NCBI RefSeq assembly: GCF_000969885.1
Contig: NZ_CP009501.1
Span: 62,001-126,000, forward strand
From: Methanosarcina thermophila TM-1
GTDB lineage: Archaea; Halobacteriota; Methanosarcinia; Methanosarcinales; Methanosarcinaceae
Direction: 5' to 3'
DNA: 64,000 nt
Under the pieces are notes generated by a model that saw only the letters and a list, made by a program, of their open reading frames with translations, was not told the DNA's origin and searched no databases. A program made the position numbers and the translations under genes. How positions within the stretch are numbered: the stretch's first letter is position 1; each line of letters opens with the position of its first letter. This document shows positions 34,901-47,999 of the stretch, piece by piece.

Positions 34901-36776
34901 CAGTCACAAGGTTGTCTAAGAGATCTGGGTAATCAGGATTAATAGAGAACACTTTTTCAAAGCATTCCAGGGCAGCTTCTATTCTTCCGAGCTTGAACAG
35001 GGCTGTTCCCCTGCTGTAAATAAAATCTGGATTCTCTGGGTTTGTTTTAAGCGCTTCGGCAAAAGCTTCGCTTGCTTTTTCATATTCTTCTCTAGCCAGT
35101 AAAATCAATCCCAGATTTTTCCAGGCGTCCTCAAAATCAGGTTTGAGCTTTACAGCTTCTTTGAACGCCTCAATAGCTTTATCCTTTTTTCCAAGTTCTC
35201 TGAGAACAATACCCTTTTTATTCCAGACCTGCTCAAGATAAGGGTTAAGCCGCAGACCTTCTTCAAAAGCGCTCAGGGCTTCCTCATAACGTTCCAGGGA
35301 ATAGAGAGCAAAACCCCTGTTAATCCAGCAGGTATCGCAATCGGGTTTAAATTCTGTAGCTTTCTCAAGAGCTTTAAGGGCAGTTTCAAATTTTCCGCAG
35401 TCAAGCAGAATTAATCCTTGCTGGAGCCACAGCCTGTAGTTTTCAGGTTCTTTTTCGAGACTCTGTGCAAGGGACTTAAGGGCTTCTTCAAAGCGACCAA
35501 GTTTAATAAGCACATCCCCTCTCAATTTCTGGGCGTCTGTAAATTCTGGATTGTGCTCAAGCATGGAATCGAAAGCTTCGAGGGCTTCTTCGTACTTTCC
35601 TATCCTTACAAGCAAACGCCCCTGCTGATACAGGGCATCCCCGTACACAGGATCAAGTTTGGCAACTTCGGAGAAAGCCTGTGCAGCCTCCTCAAAGCGC
35701 TGCAGTTTCACGAGAGCAAGAGCTCGATTGTACTGGATTTCTTTTGCTTTCGGATAGATCTCAAGCATTGCATCAAAGGCTTCAAGGGCTTCATCATAGA
35801 CCTCAAGTTTCATCAGTGCAAAGCATTTGTAATTCCAGGCTTCAAAATAAGTGGGATCCAGCCGGATGGCTTCATCGAAAGCTTCTATGGCATCATTGAG
35901 CCTGAGCAGCTGGATAAGAGCCAGACCTTTCCTGAGCCAGATCTCTTTATTCTCTGGACTGATTTTCAGAACTCTGGAGAAAGCTTTTTCCGCATCTTCA
36001 TAACGACCAAGTTTATTTAAGAGGATGCCCCTGTGATAGAGCGCAGTCTCGCTGGCAGGAAATTTTCTTAAAAATGCATCAGTACATTCCAGAGCTTCTT
36101 CATACTTCCCAAGCTTTGTCAATAAAAGGCATCTTTGTTCCCAGGCATCGGTATGCTTTGGATTTTCACGGATCAGAGAATTGAAGCATTCAAGTGCCTT
36201 TTCATACTGCTCAAGCTTTGCAAGAACCAGCCCTTTTGCATAGCAAACGTCTGCGTTTTTAGGGTCGATTTCAAGTGCATGCTCGAAACACTCCAGAGCC
36301 TCTTGGTAGTTGCCAGCTTTTCCAGCTACAGTTCCGCGCGCATGCCAGGCGTCTCCGCATTTGGGCTCAATTTCAAGTACCTTCTCAAAACAAAGAATTG
36401 AAGCCTCATTCTTTCCTAACTCGGCAAGTGCAAGCCCTTTCCAGTACCAGGCTTTTGGGCTTTCTGGATTTATTTCAAGTGCATTGTCATAAGCTTCCAG
36501 AGAAGCTTCAAATTTTCCAATAGTGGACAGAGCAATTCCTTTTTTGTACAGGGCATCGAAATTCTCTGGCTCGAAGTGCAGGATTTGATCAAAAGAATCG
36601 AGGGCTTCTTCTGTCTTCCCAATTTTCAGCAGGGCTAGTCCTCTGTTAAAAAGAGCTCCTGTGTGACCTGGAGTTTTGTCCAAAATCTTATTGAAAACAT
36701 TAATTGCTTTTTCGTACCTTTTTTGCCTGATCAGGCTAAGGCCTTTTTGAAAGGCTTCATCGTGATTGATAACCAA
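31932..36776 (-). CDS. Giant TPR-repeat protein
   Basis: 1614 residues composed almost wholly of tetratricopeptide repeats, about 44 units of 34 residues. A typical unit reads AWYWKGLALAELGKNEASIL or ALYNKGIALSTIGKFEASLE, with consensus small residues at positions 8, 20 and 27 and a Pro at the turn. The array is broken twice: near residues 995-1035 by an acidic stretch (ELAAENLDIEGIEVLGEEGK), and near 1130-1190 by a charged linker rich in Glu, Lys and Arg (EESQGQIQGAARAENHEESR). No signal peptide or enzyme domain is present, so it should be a cytoplasmic scaffold. TTG start with GGAGGAG directly upstream. A large superhelix of this size could hold several partners, but none is identified. Confidence 0.93.
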   Translation of the reverse strand: MVINHDEAFQKGLSLIRQKRYEKAINVFNKILDKTPGHTGALFNRGLALLKIGKTEEALDSFDQILHFEPENFDALYKKGIALSTIGKFEASLEAYDNALEINPESPKAWYWKGLALAELGKNEASILCFEKVLEIEPKCGDAWHARGTVAGKAGNYQEALECFEHALEIDPKNADVCYAKGLVLAKLEQYEKALECFNSLIRENPKHTDAWEQRCLLLTKLGKYEEALECTDAFLRKFPASETALYHRGILLNKLGRYEDAEKAFSRVLKISPENKEIWLRKGLALIQLLRLNDAIEAFDEAIRLDPTYFEAWNYKCFALMKLEVYDEALEAFDAMLEIYPKAKEIQYNRALALVKLQRFEEAAQAFSEVAKLDPVYGDALYQQGRLLVRIGKYEEALEAFDSMLEHNPEFTDAQKLRGDVLIKLGRFEEALKSLAQSLEKEPENYRLWLQQGLILLDCGKFETALKALEKATEFKPDCDTCWINRGFALYSLERYEEALSAFEEGLRLNPYLEQVWNKKGIVLRELGKKDKAIEAFKEAVKLKPDFEDAWKNLGLILLAREEYEKASEAFAEALKTNPENPDFIYSRGTALFKLGRIEAALECFEKVFSINPDYPDLLDNLVTALLELGKLKEALEIFQKLPSENAENPEIHCKKGKLAMELGEYETALGAFDKVLNKKPESREAWYLKGTAHSKLKQHEEAIKAFEKVLELDPAYKDARYQFGLSCFELGNFEEAVRAFEAALEIDFENLDALYMKSLALLRSGRYKESASGFREVLEREPSNIEALAHLSTTYFKQGLYDEALELFDMVLKRNPERKTVLFRKGLVLKTRGKLKEASAIFDSVLKLKPDCTFALEQKGHTHFELKEYDKAVEAFSTALKHCSRKEDLYYYKGIAFFRLGNFEEAVKAFENAYELGCQKPELPYYTGLSCFELGEHEKAVKAFDAALDVKGTDLELLHKKALALFELGKIEEAVSAVDTLLELAAENLDIEGIEVLGEEGKGETAKETLALKNSRAFEELLEKLAFSLIELGRYEEALLPLEKLSVSGMASKEVLYGKGIVFLELGRLEEAMEVFSELLLRYPDFEKAWYRKGLILFSAGYYAEALEAFEQAITGNQTKIPEKNNLESLEDDKSELDRKIKEESQGQIQGAARAENHEESREKSRRLEDKLNEAETEDAWMKIGLSQLKMGYYEAAFETFGKLLEIKPEAADLWYVSGLALRGLDQNEQAIEFLEKAVELDPALEAGWEQMGLTLLGMGRYEEACQAFSSVLTLNPESLNALYNQSVANFKLQRFEEAVQYLERLPLFTPDYPDSIEACYLLGIARMELQEYEKALEAFDLILKHDPTHSEALYHTALSLFNLGKYEAAAETFEVLLEASPEDPECLNYLGLCLLKLENPEAALKAFEKAALFNPKNEEALYNAATTLIKLGRAQESIGYLDRILDISPENLDALNYKGIAFCTLEMYREALKAFGLVLEKDPENIMAIYNVGVVCFKQKLYETACRAFGEALALNPWHEKSLKYLGISLAKLGKYEDALRTFDRLLRINPRDVQSMNYRGVILGKMERYEEAIKTFNEILRLYPDMADAKRKLEVLKCIQNEEDFEEELY

Positions 36777-37031
36777 CTCCTCCGATCCTTTTTTCTAATT
36801 TTCTTCCTGCAATTTTTCTCAATCATATTCTTAAGTTTTCTATACTCGTTCGTTTTCGCTTACACTGCCATTTATTCATAAAAGTTTTTATAAGATTTTC
36901 TTTCATTTTCTTTCAAGTTAAAACCAGTCTAAATGTAATATACAGGTCTTTTCATGGAGACTTTAATAATATTTTCCCTTTACTTATTACTATTATATGT
37001 GAAAGACTAAATGCAGGATTTCTAAACTTGA

Positions 37032-37562
37032 TTAAACTACAAAACTTTCTGACAATGCTGCCTTAAGATGCCTGCATGTTTCTTCATTGAAGCAAATAAG
37101 GAAGACCTTCTCCGGCAATTGGTTTTCCTGAATAAACTTTTTTATTTCGGAGACTGCAATTCTTGCAGCCCTTTCTGAAGGAAAATTGTATGCTCCTGTA
37201 CTTATGGCTGGAAAGGCAATGGTTCTTACTTCATATTCTCTGGCAAGCTCAAGACTTTTTCTATAACAGGAAGCCAGCAGATTGTCCTCTCCTTTCTGTC
37301 CCCCCTGCCATACAGGACCCACAGTATGTATTACCCATTTTGCAGGCAGGAGATAACCCTTTGTAATTTTTGCCTCTCCTGTAGCACAACCTTTTAAACC
37401 TTTACATTCTTCAAGGAGTCCGGGTCCTGCAGCTCTATGGATAGCGCCATCGACCCCTCCACCTCCAAGGAGAGTAGGGTTTGCGGCATTTACAATTGCA
37501 TCAACTTCCATTTTTACAATGTCTCCCTGGATTATTCTTATCCTGTCCGAAATCTGCAACAT
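37032..37562 (-). CDS. Macrodomain protein, O-acetyl-ADP-ribose deacetylase-like
   Basis: 176 residues forming one macrodomain of the MacroD/YmdB type. Signatures are [20 protein letters not shown] (ADP-ribose binding Asn and glycine loop), [35 protein letters not shown] and [20 protein letters not shown]. This class removes the acetyl group from O-acetyl-ADP-ribose and mono-ADP-ribose from proteins. The catalytic Asn and Asp of the [10 protein letters not shown] loop are present. It is upstream of the TPR gene on the same strand with 255 bp between, which may be one transcript but no evidence ties them functionally. Confidence 0.95.
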   Translation of the reverse strand: MLQISDRIRIIQGDIVKMEVDAIVNAANPTLLGGGGVDGAIHRAAGPGLLEECKGLKGCATGEAKITKGYLLPAKWVIHTVGPVWQGGQKGEDNLLASCYRKSLELAREYEVRTIAFPAISTGAYNFPSERAARIAVSEIKKFIQENQLPEKVFLICFNEETCRHLKAALSESFVV

Positions 37563-38072
37563 ATTCCATTCTTTTGCTTTGGTTTCTTTATATTTTATTC
37601 GATTTTTATATTCTCCATTAAAATCTTTTCTAATGTAGTGTATACCTATGTTTATCTGTATGTTCTGTTTTTGCTATTTTCACGCTGTTTCTTGCTTACC
37701 TTCTTGCTTTATAACTACATTATCTGCTCTTGCTTTGTCATTTTGGTTCTATTCGTTTAATCGTCTCTCTCATTTCAATGTTTTAGATTGTGTGCTTTCT
37801 CTCTTTCACTTCAATATCTTAGATTGTGCATTCCCAAACAATCATATAGCATAAAACATAGATAATATTAATCAAATTGGGCATGGGGATTTCGGTTTTC
37901 CGAAGGCAGTTATTTGCCTTTGACGGTAACTCCGAAAATTTTGATATGCTTCAAAGAGGCTCCAAATCTACATTACTGCCGATCTTAAAGCTTGGCAGTG
38001 CCAAAAGTAAGCAACATTGGGAGTAAAAATACCAGAAATTTTCAAATTGAAATTTAATATGGGGAGAAAATT
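37563..38072. other. Intergenic region before mtaA
   Basis: No gene recognised. It contains an imperfect direct repeat (TTCAATGTTTTAGATTGTGT and TTCAATATCTTAGATTGTGC, within 37775-37835), and then paired sequences TTTCGGTTTTCCGAAGGC / GCCTTTGACGGTAACTCCGA around 37890-37940 that may form a structured mtaA leader. A ribosome binding site (GGGGAG) precedes mtaA. Confidence 0.4.
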
Positions 38073-39107
38073 ATGGCTGAAATGACACTTAGAGAGAGAC
38101 TTTTAAACGCACTGGAAGGGAAAGAAGTTGACAAAGTGCCGGTCTGTTCTGTAACCCAGACCGGAATTGTTGAATTAATGGAAGAAGTGGGAGCTCCCTG
38201 GCCAGAAGCTCATTCTGACCCAGATAAGATGGCAAAGCTGGCAATTGCAAATTACGAGCTTAGCGGACTTGAAGCTGTAAGAGTTCCTTACTGTCTGACC
38301 GTACTTGCCGAAGCCATGGGCTGCGAGGTGAACTTAGGCACAGTTAGCAGGCAGCCTTCCGTTACTGGGCATCCTTATCCTAAAGATCTGGAAGACATGA
38401 AGATGCCAGAGAATCTGCTTGATATGGGCAGAATCCGGGCTGTACTGGATTCAATAAAAATAATAAGAGAAAGAGTTGGACCGGATGTGCCCATTATAGG
38501 TGGTCTGGAAGGTCCTATTACCCTTGCTTCCGATTTGGTGAGTATAAAATCCTTTATGAAATGGTCTATTAAAAAACCCGATCTGCTACGGCAGGCACTG
38601 GATTTTGCAACCGATGCAACGATAGCTTATGCGAATGCTATGGCTATTGCAGGAGCAGACGTTGTCTCTGTTGCTGATCCTGTAGCATCTCCTGACCTCA
38701 TGAGTCCGGACTCCTTTAAAAATGAACTCCAACCAAGGCTACAGAGATTTGCTTCAGAAGTAAACTCTGTTAAAGTCCTGCATGTCTGTGGAAATGTCGC
38801 CCCTATCCTTGATTATATGGCTGACTGCGGTTTCGAAGGCTTGAGCGTTGAAGAGAAAGTCGGCAGTATAAAGAAGGCTAAGGAAATACTTGGGGACAGG
38901 GCAAGGCTAGTAGGAAATATCTCCAGTCCATTTGTCCTTCTTCCGGGTCCGATTGAAAAAATAAAGGAGGAAGCGAAAAAGGCTCTTGCCGAGGGTGTAG
39001 ATGTACTGGCTCCAGGATGTGGAATCGCACCTATGACCCCGCTTTCTCACATTAAGGCTATGGTCGAGGCAAGAGACGAGTATTATGCCTCAGGATCCGC
39101 AAAGTAA
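38073..39107 (+). CDS. mtaA: Methylcobamide:coenzyme M methyltransferase, methanol-specific
   Basis: 344 residues. Moves the methyl group from the MtaC corrinoid to coenzyme M, giving methyl-CoM for methanogenesis from methanol. It is of the uroporphyrinogen decarboxylase fold. Visible signatures are VPVCSVTQTGIVELMEEVGA, SVTGHPYPKDL, EGPITLASDLVSIKSFMKW and the zinc ligands in VLHVCGNVAPI (His-x-Cys) with the second Cys in APGCGIAPMTPL. MtaA and MtbA are close paralogues. The sequence closely resembles the methanol enzyme, and the converging mtaC-mtaB pair supports mtaA. A GGGGAG ribosome binding site is present. Confidence 0.93.
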   Translation: MAEMTLRERLLNALEGKEVDKVPVCSVTQTGIVELMEEVGAPWPEAHSDPDKMAKLAIANYELSGLEAVRVPYCLTVLAEAMGCEVNLGTVSRQPSVTGHPYPKDLEDMKMPENLLDMGRIRAVLDSIKIIRERVGPDVPIIGGLEGPITLASDLVSIKSFMKWSIKKPDLLRQALDFATDATIAYANAMAIAGADVVSVADPVASPDLMSPDSFKNELQPRLQRFASEVNSVKVLHVCGNVAPILDYMADCGFEGLSVEEKVGSIKKAKEILGDRARLVGNISSPFVLLPGPIEKIKEEAKKALAEGVDVLAPGCGIAPMTPLSHIKAMVEARDEYYASGSAK

Positions 39108-39134
39108 AACTGATTTAATTACATTTTACCGATT

Positions 39135-39214
39135 TTATTAATTATTTTTTATTAATTATTTTTTATTAATTATTTTTTATTAATTATTTTTTATTAATTA
39201 TTTTTTTATTAATA
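39135..39214. repeat. AT-only 14-bp tandem repeat between mtaA and mtaB
   Basis: About five units of TTTATTAATTATTT in the space between the converging mtaA and mtaB genes. The block consists only of A and T and lies where both transcripts end. It may provide T-rich termination signals for both strands. Confidence 0.85.
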
Positions 39215-39399
39215 GTTTAACTTCTACACAATTTTATATATTTTTGTATATAAATATAAAAAACTTTATATGAATTAAATGAATTTATCAGGAAAATTAA
39301 AGTTTGTATTCCGTATTCTGTATTAAAAAAGGAAAATACACCCAAAAAATGAAAGTACATCCCGTGTTTTAAAAAAGGGAAAAGGAGAAATTGCCTTGA

Positions 39400-40785
39400 T
39401 TAGAGGCCGTAATTCTCCGGCTTAAATACTTTAATTTCCTGTTTGTACTTTGTAAGGCAATCACTCATGAACTGTTCCTTATCATCAGTAAGACTCTCGA
39501 GTGCAGCTTTTGCATCTGAAAGGGCTTTGGATTCGAATCTGGAGAGTTCGAGGTTTTTCTTCGCTCCTTCCTCAATAATATTGATACATTCAATAGCTGC
39601 GTTCTTGGCGCGGAGATAAATATCATCTCCGTTTCTTGTGATTGCCTCTCCGATTCTGTAGGCGTTATTGTATGCTAGTACATAGCCCTGTGCATCTCTG
39701 TTCATGTCGGAAGCCACAAACATGTCTCTCAGGATTTTTTCGTTGCCCGACTGCAGGGCTACATTCATGAGTGCGCAGTCATAAGCAAGGGTCTCGGCCC
39801 AGCACTGGACAGTTGTACCGCCGAATTCTCCGTGATATTCAACGGATTCATTGGACCAGAGGTCACAGCACTGCATAGTGAGGTTACCCATGAGGTCAGA
39901 GTGGGCACAGGTTGAGGTCTTACCTTCCTGAGAAATCGGGACACCTGCAATAGCCTTACAAATGGTGTTTTCGTAACCACAGTCCTTTCCGGGTCCTACT
40001 GCACCTGCTTCATAAGCAACGAGAGATCTGGCGGCAGAAACTGCCCTTGCAATGATTGCAAGTGTGTGAGCGAGGTTCTTATCCAACAACCCGCCTGCAA
40101 TGAACATTGCAGTGTTTGCCTGGGCACAGTCAGTATCACCGGATGCCACTACGTTGTTTTTCTTTGCAATTGATGCAATGTCCTGCCATATCATTTCCAT
40201 ATCCATGCTGCCAAGAACGCCTATGCCATAAAGCACTCCAGCCATATCGTTCCTGAGAATTGCATAGTCAAAGACTTCTTTCCCACCCATTGACTCAACC
40301 GCGAGCATGTCGGCTCCATTCTCGGCACACTGTTCAAATGCCTCCATAAAGACGCTGTACTTGTCTCCTCTGAGTTCGAGGAAATCCCTGCTCTCACGGA
40401 TATCACCAATGGTGTGGCGGAGTGCGCACTTTATGCCATACTCGTCATGGTAATCTTCCATGATAGTCTTCTGGGCATGTGCAACCTCTGCTCCCCAGTC
40501 AGGGTTGTTTGACATCTGCTGAACGTGTTCGGTTTCAAGTACCACAGCAGGAGCTCCGATTTGTACCATCCTTGCCATAATGTCGGTGGTGATCCTTTCA
40601 TATTCTTTTACGAGTTTTTCTTTGGATACTCCGGCTTCAGGTCTTGGAGCATAGTTCACTTCGGGAGTTGTATAACCAGCACCGATCTCAAGTCCCAGTC
40701 CGGCTTTGACGGGATTGACAGCTCTTCCGAAAACCATCTCATCTGCGCTTGAATAAGCCATTTTAGTACATCTTGTTACTGCCAT
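39400..40785 (-). CDS. mtaB: Methanol:cobalamin methyltransferase MtaB
   Basis: 461 residues, the family's usual length. Catalyses transfer of the methanol methyl group to the Co(I) corrinoid of MtaC, using a zinc ion. The N-terminus (KMAYSSADEMVFGRAVNPVK) and the segments GLGLEIGAGYTTPEVNYAPR, VLETEHVQQMSNNPDWGAEV and AVGPGKDCGYENTICKAIAG are typical; zinc ligands are the Cys of GDTDCAQAN, the Cys of GKDCGYEN and a preceding Glu. The ATG has a perfect GGAGGTG site. It lies 13 bp after mtaC, so mtaC-mtaB is a two-gene operon. Confidence 0.96.
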   Translation of the reverse strand: MAVTRCTKMAYSSADEMVFGRAVNPVKAGLGLEIGAGYTTPEVNYAPRPEAGVSKEKLVKEYERITTDIMARMVQIGAPAVVLETEHVQQMSNNPDWGAEVAHAQKTIMEDYHDEYGIKCALRHTIGDIRESRDFLELRGDKYSVFMEAFEQCAENGADMLAVESMGGKEVFDYAILRNDMAGVLYGIGVLGSMDMEMIWQDIASIAKKNNVVASGDTDCAQANTAMFIAGGLLDKNLAHTLAIIARAVSAARSLVAYEAGAVGPGKDCGYENTICKAIAGVPISQEGKTSTCAHSDLMGNLTMQCCDLWSNESVEYHGEFGGTTVQCWAETLAYDCALMNVALQSGNEKILRDMFVASDMNRDAQGYVLAYNNAYRIGEAITRNGDDIYLRAKNAAIECINIIEEGAKKNLELSRFESKALSDAKAALESLTDDKEQFMSDCLTKYKQEIKVFKPENYGL

Positions 40786-40798
40786 CTACTACACCTCC

Positions 40799-41581
40799 TC
40801 AGTGCTTATGGAATTTCTCCCTCAGTTTTACGATGTTGTCCCCATGCTCCCTGATGAAATCGGCTATCTTGGGAGCATCGGCTGCTTCTTCACCATATAC
40901 TCCAAGTTCATACTGGGATACGAAGTCCTGGTTCACAGCACCGCCGCCACATGCAAAAGGAATCCTGTAGCCTTTCTCCAGAAGTTTGTCATTAACTTCC
41001 TTGAATGCATACATGGTCGTGGTCATGAGAGCCGTACCTGTAAGCATAAGGGGATTTTCTCTTTCAACAGCTGCTACCACTTCGTCTACAGGGACATCTC
41101 TTCCAAGATCCACTACATCATAGCCAGCTGCTCTCAATAGTGCGGCTACAATATTCTTTCCAATATCGTGGACATCACCTTCTGCAACATGGCAGACAAC
41201 TTTTCCTTTGGTTTCAGGTGCTTTTCCTGCTTTCTCCTTGACGAATTCTATACCTTCTAACATGGCATCAGCGGACATCATAACATTTGGCAGGAAAATG
41301 ACTCCTTCATCGTAAAGCCTGGAGACTACTCCCATTCCAACCATCAATGCATCGTTAATAAGAGAGATTGGGTCTCTCCCAGCGTCGATGGCTTTTTGCA
41401 GTCCCTCTACGACATCATCTTCTTCGCCTTCAAAGATAGCTTTTGCAATCGGGTAAATCAGTGAATCCTTTGGGTAAAGTTCTTCTGCAGCCTCTTCCGG
41501 TGTCATTTCCTTTTCCATTTTTACATTGTAACGAACCAGAATACTACTGGGATCTATTTCTATCAAATGTTTAACCTCCAT
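40799..41581 (-). CDS. mtaC: Methanol-specific corrinoid protein MtaC
   Basis: 260 residues. Carries the corrinoid that accepts the methyl group from MtaB and passes it to MtaA. The N-terminal four-helix domain includes TPEEAAEELYPKDSLIYPIA, AIFEGEEDDVVEGLQKAIDA and DALMVGMGVVSRLYDEGVIF. The C-terminal Rossmann domain has the base-off cobamide motif DxHxxG in EGDVHDIGKNIVAALL, then LTGTALMTTTMYAFKEVND and CGGGAVNQDFV. First gene of mtaC-mtaB. The TATA-like sequence ATATATAAAAC (41815-41827 region, minus strand) is about 230 bp upstream, which leaves a long 5' leader as known for mta operons. Confidence 0.95.
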   Translation of the reverse strand: MEVKHLIEIDPSSILVRYNVKMEKEMTPEEAAEELYPKDSLIYPIAKAIFEGEEDDVVEGLQKAIDAGRDPISLINDALMVGMGVVSRLYDEGVIFLPNVMMSADAMLEGIEFVKEKAGKAPETKGKVVCHVAEGDVHDIGKNIVAALLRAAGYDVVDLGRDVPVDEVVAAVERENPLMLTGTALMTTTMYAFKEVNDKLLEKGYRIPFACGGGAVNQDFVSQYELGVYGEEAADAPKIADFIREHGDNIVKLREKFHKH

Positions 41582-42330
41582 TTTGGCATTTGAGGAGCAA
41601 GCAATCCCTGATTATCTACAGGAATCAGAGCCGGGTTTAAAGCTAAAATTCTCCCTGAATTAGATCCTACTGTTATTTAGGCATCTAAATATCTGGGTTT
41701 TTTCATAGAGATAACTAAATGAGATCTAATCAGGTATAAATCCCCAAATTCTTCCCAATTTATTAAAGGGACTCTTAACTCCCCTTAATTTAATTGGAAT
41801 CCCGCATATATAAAACTCACTGAGCAAGTTTAACGTTCTAATACTGAGTTACAATTACTATTTTTGTCATTAGGAGGCTTTGTTATCCTCAATGTCATCG
41901 CCTTTACTGAACTCTTTCTAACATATATCCGATTAAATAATATACAGAGTTCTTAACGTTTCGACTACCTCTAACAAAATATACTTTTCAAGTTTCCAGC
42001 AGAATGAGGAACAGCCAGAGGATCTAAGGTAGAAAAAGAAATTTAGCAAGCGTAAAATTAGTTGTTTTATATTAATTGCAGTTCAATATAACAAGTTCTA
42101 ATCCAATAGTGACAGATTTTAAATTACTCATTTTCTCTTGACTTAATGGATACTGGAAATAGTCTCCCGAAAGATAACTGTAGATAGTCTCCCGAAAGGT
42201 ATATGTAGGTAATGCATTTAGGAAATTCCCTGATTTGGATTAATCAGGGTACTAAAAACTATAGCTTTAGTAAATGCATGCATTTGCTGTATTGATCTTT
42301 AGCTGAATGTCCCCTCAACAAAATCTTTAT
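41582..42330. other. mtaC leader and spacer to the rRNA promoters
   Basis: Holds the probable mtaC promoter (TATA near 41815 on the minus strand) and leader. At 42159-42183 and 42184-42208 there are two adjacent copies of a 25-bp unit starting ATAGTCTCCCGAAAG. An inverted repeat CCCTGATT/AATCAGGG lies at 42228-42249. No gene is seen. Confidence 0.45.
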
Positions 42331-42720
42331 CAAAAACTTTATATAAGATTTGTCTTATGTGATTCCTCACAGAAGACAGTTTGTGAACATTCGACTTTCT
42401 TACGATCCTGAAAAATCGTAATGATAATATTCTCTATAAATTCAAACAAATTTTCCTTTTGTTCTGAATTTGTGGAGATAATCGGATGAAAAAGCTTTAT
42501 ATATCAGACTGACCTTGTATCTGATCCTCACACAAATCAAATGTGTTGAGAGGAATGATACAAAGCTTTATATATATGAAATATCTTGTATGAATTCCTC
42601 ATAACTCAAAACGCAATGAGGAATGATACAAAGTTTTATATACAAGAAATGTCCTGTATATATTCCCTTACAGCACGACTGTGTTGAGAGGAATGATGCA
42701 AAGCTTTATATACAAGAAAT
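42330..42720 (+). promoter_or_regulatory. Tandem rRNA promoter array
   Basis: Four nearly identical promoter elements AAAGCTTTATATA (one copy AAGTTTTATATA) lie at about 42491, 42561, 42631 and 42701, exactly 70 bp apart, with a fifth (AAACTTTATATAAG) at about 42334. Each of the four is followed about 45 bp downstream by an inverted repeat, such as CTCACACA...TGTGTTGAG, then AGGAATGAT leading into the next TATA box. This is a duplicated strong promoter for the rRNA operon. Confidence 0.85.
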
Positions 42721-42960
42721 GTCTTGTATATGATCCTGCGCAAGATGATTGCGTGGGTTAAATCATATATCTCTTTCATCTTTTAATGGAGTCAGGAGTT
42801 TTTTCCTGTCTGACGAGGATTTTGTCGGTTCGGTTAATTCTGGGCGGTGAGAGTTTATCATAAACAAATACAGATCATCGCGGAACTGGAATAACTGAAT
42901 TGATAGTTGTTAGTGCAGTTTCTGCGACCAAGCCCTTTAATTTTCAGTGTGCGACACACA

Positions 42961-44438
<1,478 letters not shown>

Positions 44439-44644
44439 AAGCAAAAAACTCACCACCCAGATGCCGATAAACCGAAACAAAATCCTCAAACCATTAAAAT
44501 AATCGATCATAATTCTATGATCAATTCAAACTCATCAAATGCACCCGGGAAGTAAATTTCCGGGGAAGGGCGGATTGCCTGCGTTGACACGCAGGTACAT
44601 GAAGTCATGTACAGGTGCTGTATACTGGACGCTTACTGGACCTG
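44439..44644 (+). other. 16S-23S internal spacer
   Basis: About 206 bp without a tRNA gene. Contains hairpins CCTGCG-ttgaca-CGCAGG (44579-44596 region) and TACATGA-AGTCATGTA, which match the stems used in spacer processing. CTGGAC...TTAGG at 44634-44650 pairs with CCTAA...GTCCAG at about 47553-47568 and forms the 23S processing stem. Confidence 0.7.
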
Positions 44645-47556
<2,912 letters not shown>

Positions 47557-47652
47557 ATCCGGTCCAGGCGAAATCCAGTCTTGCAGCACCGTACATGACT
47601 TCTTGTCTTGCGTTTGTCATAGACAAATTTCATTCATCAATTCCGTTCATAG

Positions 47653-47783
47653 GCGAGTGTGGCGGCCATAGCGGCAGGGCAACTCCTGTACCCATCCCGA
47701 ACACAGAAGATAAGCCTGCCCACGTTCCTGACTGTACTGAAGTGCGCGAGCCTTCGGGAACTCAGGATCGCTGCCATGCTCAC
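47653..47783 (+). rRNA. 5S ribosomal RNA
   Basis: The sequence GCGGCCATAGCGGCAGGGCA, then ACTCCTGTACCCATCCCGAA, then CACAGAAGATAAGCCTGCCC, matches archaeal 5S. The terminal stem is 47653-47663 with 47773-47783 (GCGAGTGTGGC and GCCATGCTCAC, with G-U pairs). Last gene of the rRNA operon. The following 200 bp to the CPBP gene is T-rich without further RNA genes. Confidence 0.92.
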
Positions 47784-47999
47784 CCTATATCACTCTAATC
47801 TTTTTCTAACTAGTTTTTGTTACTCTTTATTACTGTTACTCTTTATTACTGATCGTATTTTGCCAGTTTTGTGTAATACTTTGGACTTGTTCTCTAGCCA
47901 GCCTGTTACATAAGTTTCAGAAATAGTTGAACTGAGGCCGTTTCATAGGCAGCGATTAATGATCTCAGGAATTGACGCTTCAATTTTGAGCTTGAAGAC

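Noticed and set aside
35418-36020. 200-codon plus-strand ORF opposite the TPR gene
   Set aside because: Antisense of repeated TPR codons; repeated composition causes long open frames on the other strand.
39135-39214. CRISPR array
   Set aside because: The 14-bp AT-only units are contiguous with no spacers; simple tandem repeat. The same holds for the 11-bp and 19-bp repeats elsewhere.
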